Part shown: in pieces, positions 61,772 to 64,000 of the stretch | Position numbering within the stretch: the stretch's first letter is position 1 | Layout: every line of letters begins with the position of its first letter | Origin: Streptomyces sp. V4I2 | Lineage (GTDB): Bacteria > Actinomycetota > Actinomycetes > Streptomycetales > Streptomycetaceae | Direction of reading: 5' to 3' | Assembly (NCBI RefSeq): GCF_030817655.1 | Contig: NZ_JAUSZM010000003.1 | Span: 3,162,001-3,226,000 of the forward strand | Length of the DNA stretch: 64,000 nucleotides | Notes under the pieces: model-generated | Seen by the model: only the letters and a program-made list of their open reading frames with translations | Database searches by the model: none | What the model was told of the DNA's origin: nothing | Translations under genes and position numbers: made by a program

Positions 61772-62729
61772 CCGGAGCGCACTGATAGCAGCCTCGATGA
61801 CCGCTTTGTCGTTGACGGCGAGCGGATGCATGGTGGTGCACGGCGAGCGGGAGGTGCTCCCCGCGGCGACCCGGGCGGAGGCCGCCAAGGCGCTCGAGCA
61901 GTTCACGAACGCGTACAACAAGGCCGACGAGGCGTACGACAGTTCCCTGGACGCCGACTTCGTCACCGGCGCCCTGGAGGACATCGACCGGGCCCGGCTG
62001 AAGGCGGGCGCGGTGAACAACCCGGACGGCAATCCGGCGTACGCCCCGCTGAAGCTGACGGACGCGAAGTACACGATCCCGAAGAAGGCGGGCTGGCCGC
62101 GCTGGTTCGTGGCCGACGCGGCCGGCAACAAGGGCGGCACCTCGCGCTGGCTGCTGGTGTTCACGCGGGGCAGCCTCGACCAGCCGTGGCAGGTGGCGTA
62201 CCTGACGCTGGTGGCGCCCGGCAAGGTGCCGGAGTTCAAGACGGACGCGGCCGGCTTCGCCGAGGCCGTGCCGGTGAACTCGACCGAACTGGCCGTCGCC
62301 CCCGGGGACTTGGGCAAGAACTACACGTCCTACCTCGAGACCGGCGACGGGGACACCTTCGCGGACGGTGCGCACACCAGCCTGTGGCGGGCGCAGCGCC
62401 AGAAGGACTCCAAGAAGCCGGGTCTCGCCACGCAGTACATCGACGAGCCGATGGCCAGTGGCGACTACGCGCCGCTGGCGCTGCGCACGTCCGACGGCGG
62501 GGCGCTGGTGTTCTTCACCACGCACCACTTCGTGAAGCAGACGGCCGCCCAGGGTGCCGCGATCCCCGACCCGGGGCAGGGCGCGCTCGCCCTGACGACC
62601 GGGGAGATCAAGCAGTCGCTCACCATGGAGTTCGTCTCCAACGAGGTGGCCCTGGACCCGGCGAAGGGTTCGGGCGAGGTGAACGTGCTGGGGCGGATCC
62701 AGGGACTGACGTCGGCGCAGGGGTCGTAG
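61731..62729 (+). CDS. Lipoprotein overlapping efeU, function unknown
   Basis: A 332-aa lipoprotein: SALIAASMTALSL and lipobox TASGC (Cys33). The mature protein has two similar halves with aromatic-rich strands (GWPRWFVADAAG, RWLLVFTRGSLDQPW; YAPLALRTSDGGALVFFTTH). No family name is certain. AAGGA precedes ATG 61731. The 41-nt overlap with efeU implies co-translation and perhaps a role at the same membrane site, though the gene may only share the transcript. Confidence 0.8.
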   Translation: MSLDRGPRRLRSLDRSALIAASMTALSLTASGCMVVHGEREVLPAATRAEAAKALEQFTNAYNKADEAYDSSLDADFVTGALEDIDRARLKAGAVNNPDGNPAYAPLKLTDAKYTIPKKAGWPRWFVADAAGNKGGTSRWLLVFTRGSLDQPWQVAYLTLVAPGKVPEFKTDAAGFAEAVPVNSTELAVAPGDLGKNYTSYLETGDGDTFADGAHTSLWRAQRQKDSKKPGLATQYIDEPMASGDYAPLALRTSDGGALVFFTTHHFVKQTAAQGAAIPDPGQGALALTTGEIKQSLTMEFVSNEVALDPAKGSGEVNVLGRIQGLTSAQGS

Positions 62730-62744
62730 AACGGCCGGTGCGCC

Positions 62745-63479
62745 TCAGCGGCGGGAGGGCCAGGCCGCGTTCGCGTGGTCGGGCTCCTCGCCGATGTAGC
62801 GGGCGCAGGCGTCGGTGAGGACTTCCAGGAGGGTCAGCGGGTCGGGCAGCGGGTGTTCGAGGCCGCGGACCCAGTGCACGGACTGCTTGTCACCGGGGAG
62901 CCGGGCGGGCGGGACGAGGACGTAGGAGCCGCGGCAGTGCCAGCGCAGGCCCGGGTGCTCGTCCATCGTCTCGGGGTGGCAGTCCAGCTCGCACGGCCAC
63001 CACTCGTCCTCGTCCTCGGGGGTGCCGCGGGTGAGGGTGAAGAACAGCAGGCGGCCGTCGTCGCTCTCGGCGACCGGGCCGACCTCGATGCCGGCGTCGA
63101 GCAGCCGCTCCAGGGCTTCCCAGCCCACCTCCAGCGGCACGTCGAGGACGTCGTGCACCATGCCGGTCGCGGTGATGAAGTTGGCCTGCGGCTGGTGCCG
63201 GGCCCAGCGCTCGATCTGGCCGCGGTCGGTGGTCGACTGGGTCTGCCAGGCGAACGACACCGGGTGCCGGGCCGGGGTGGGACAGCCGACGCGGTCGCAG
63301 GAACAGCGGAAGTCCGCGGTGGGATACGCGGCGGGCGCCAGCGGCAGCCCCACTCCGGCGGCGGCGAGCAGCAGGGCCTCGCGACCGTCGTCTCCGACGG
63401 CCTCCTTCGGGCGGCGTCCTCGCAGCCACTGGGAGATTTTGCCCTGCCGGCCGGTGCGACCGCCGAACTCCGCGCTCAT
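62745..63479 (-). CDS. Bifunctional DNA primase/polymerase N-terminal-like protein
   Basis: A 244-aa protein resembling the prim-pol domain: LLLAAAGVGLPLAPAAYPTA, a CSCDRVGCPTPARHP cysteine cluster, then ANFITATGMVHDVLDVPLEV where true prim-pols have a DxD-like site (VLDV here) and GLRWHCRGSYVLVPPA. The catalytic acidic residues look incomplete (DVP rather than DID). Streptomyces chromosomes carry several such stand-alone proteins; their role is unclear. Convergent with the lipoprotein gene upstream. Confidence 0.8.
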   Translation of the reverse strand: MSAEFGGRTGRQGKISQWLRGRRPKEAVGDDGREALLLAAAGVGLPLAPAAYPTADFRCSCDRVGCPTPARHPVSFAWQTQSTTDRGQIERWARHQPQANFITATGMVHDVLDVPLEVGWEALERLLDAGIEVGPVAESDDGRLLFFTLTRGTPEDEDEWWPCELDCHPETMDEHPGLRWHCRGSYVLVPPARLPGDKQSVHWVRGLEHPLPDPLTLLEVLTDACARYIGEEPDHANAAWPSRR

Positions 63480-63649
63480 CTATCCCCTCGCCTCGCTGTC
63501 GTGCGGAACAGCATGCCCCATGGTCCCACCTTCCTGGGCTCCGGGGGGCCGGAGCAGACAACAGGGATGGGTGGGGCGAGGCGGGCCGGTCCCAGGGATC
63601 GAGTGTCATTGCACCCTTTGATGTGATTTACCCCCCTACCGTGGTCGCC

Positions 63650-64000
63650 ATGGTCACATGGATCACGTTGACCGGTCTGGCCTCCGCGGCGTCCCTGGTC
63701 TCGCTGACCCTCACCGGGCCGACGAGCCCGCTGGAGTGGGGTGCCGGGCCGCTGACCGTGGACTCCTTGCCCCGCGTGACGTATGTCGCCCATCGCGGCG
63801 GTGCCCGCGAGGTGCCCGAGAACAGCATGTCCGGGCTGATGGCCGCCTACCGGCGCGGTACGGCACAGGTGCTGGACCTCGACACGCAGATGCTGGGCGA
63901 CGGCACGCTCGTCGTGCTGCACGATCCGACCCTGAACCGGACGACGTTCCTCGGCGGCGCGGTGCGCGGGATGAGCGTGCACGAGTGGCAGGGCGTACGG
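63650..64000 (+). CDS. Glycerophosphodiester phosphodiesterase, 3' end missing
   Basis: The frame opens at ATG 63650 (or GTG 63641) and runs off the right edge: 117 codons are visible. After a short hydrophobic N-terminus, perhaps a signal, come VAHRGGAREVPENSMSG and LDTQMLGDGTLVVLHDPTLN, RTT, the first two GDPD motifs with the catalytic His residues and metal-binding Glu/Asp. It should release glycerol-3-phosphate from phospholipid head-group diesters. Confidence 0.88.
   Translation, partial: MVTWITLTGLASAASLVSLTLTGPTSPLEWGAGPLTVDSLPRVTYVAHRGGAREVPENSMSGLMAAYRRGTAQVLDLDTQMLGDGTLVVLHDPTLNRTTFLGGAVRGMSVHEWQGVR

Noticed and set aside
62745..63479. Prim-pol-like protein as a sign of a plasmid, phage or defence system
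   Set aside because: It stands alone among housekeeping genes, with an incomplete acidic site and no helicase or integrase nearby; such solitary copies are common in Streptomyces chromosomes.
1..64000. tRNA, rRNA, CRISPR arrays, insertion sequences, integrases and attachment sites
   Set aside because: Looked for but none seen: no cloverleaf-like sequence with CCA-end context, no regularly spaced repeats, no transposase or recombinase motifs.

Overview
The window is chromosomal DNA from a high-GC actinomycete, almost certainly a Streptomyces. Evidence: G/C-biased third codon positions, frequent GTG starts, several apparently leaderless genes (a -10 box 6-10 nt before the start codon), twin-arginine and lipobox signals, and a DrrAB/AfsR/SARP style gene repertoire. 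From memory, without any search, the gene order resembles the S. coelicolor stretch carrying aglA-malGFE-malR, glnE, glnA2, nadE, panB and map. I see no tRNA, rRNA, insertion sequence, prophage or CRISPR array. It reads as ordinary core chromosome rather than an island.

Layout. 1-7.2 kb: the 3' end of a DUF1996 secreted protein with a Q/D/G repeat linker, a small lipoprotein, a TPR protein, an unusual membrane protein with a sigma-factor-like N-terminus, a TetR regulator, a CHMI-like tautomerase and a receiver-GAF-SpoIIE phosphatase. 7.2-20.9 kb: a starch/maltodextrin locus on the minus strand (1798-aa alpha-amylase/pullulanase fusion, alpha-amylase, aglA, malG, malF, malE) with divergent malR. 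Starch is cut outside the cell, the MalEFG permease imports the products, AglA hydrolyses them, and MalR probably represses the set through repeated TGCAAG/CTTGCA sites. 21-29.7 kb: a PAP2 protein, a LysR/EamA divergent pair, glnE, a lipoprotein, and a LuxR-PNPOx-VOC operon whose VOC gene is frameshifted. 29.7-36.7 kb: glnA2, a coupled DUF3105/DUF305 pair, a sedolisin-type protease, nadE. 36.7-45.7 kb: a GNAT, two MFS exporters (one with a TetR and an operator), an endonuclease/exonuclease/phosphatase protein, panB, a DrrAB-type ABC exporter. 45.7-54.7 kb: an AfsR-like 1186-aa regulator, an M50 protease-like membrane protein, an F420:NADP oxidoreductase, an EntS-like MFS, map. 54.8-62.7 kb: an iron/heme region (heme oxygenase, PhzF protein, heme-type ABC permease with a frameshift, its ATPase, efeO-efeB-efeU and a coupled lipoprotein) with three iron-box-like sites. 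The window ends in a prim-pol-like protein and the 5' end of a glycerophosphodiester phosphodiesterase.

Points most worth a second look: two apparent frameshifts in otherwise well-preserved genes; the operator and hairpin architecture of the mal locus, including a triplicated Shine-Dalgarno-like repeat before malF; the sigma-like domain fused to a membrane-anchored exported domain; the DUF3105/DUF305 pair with Met/His-rich motifs; and long hairpins placed right at translation starts. I did not find a clearly new defence or mobile system.
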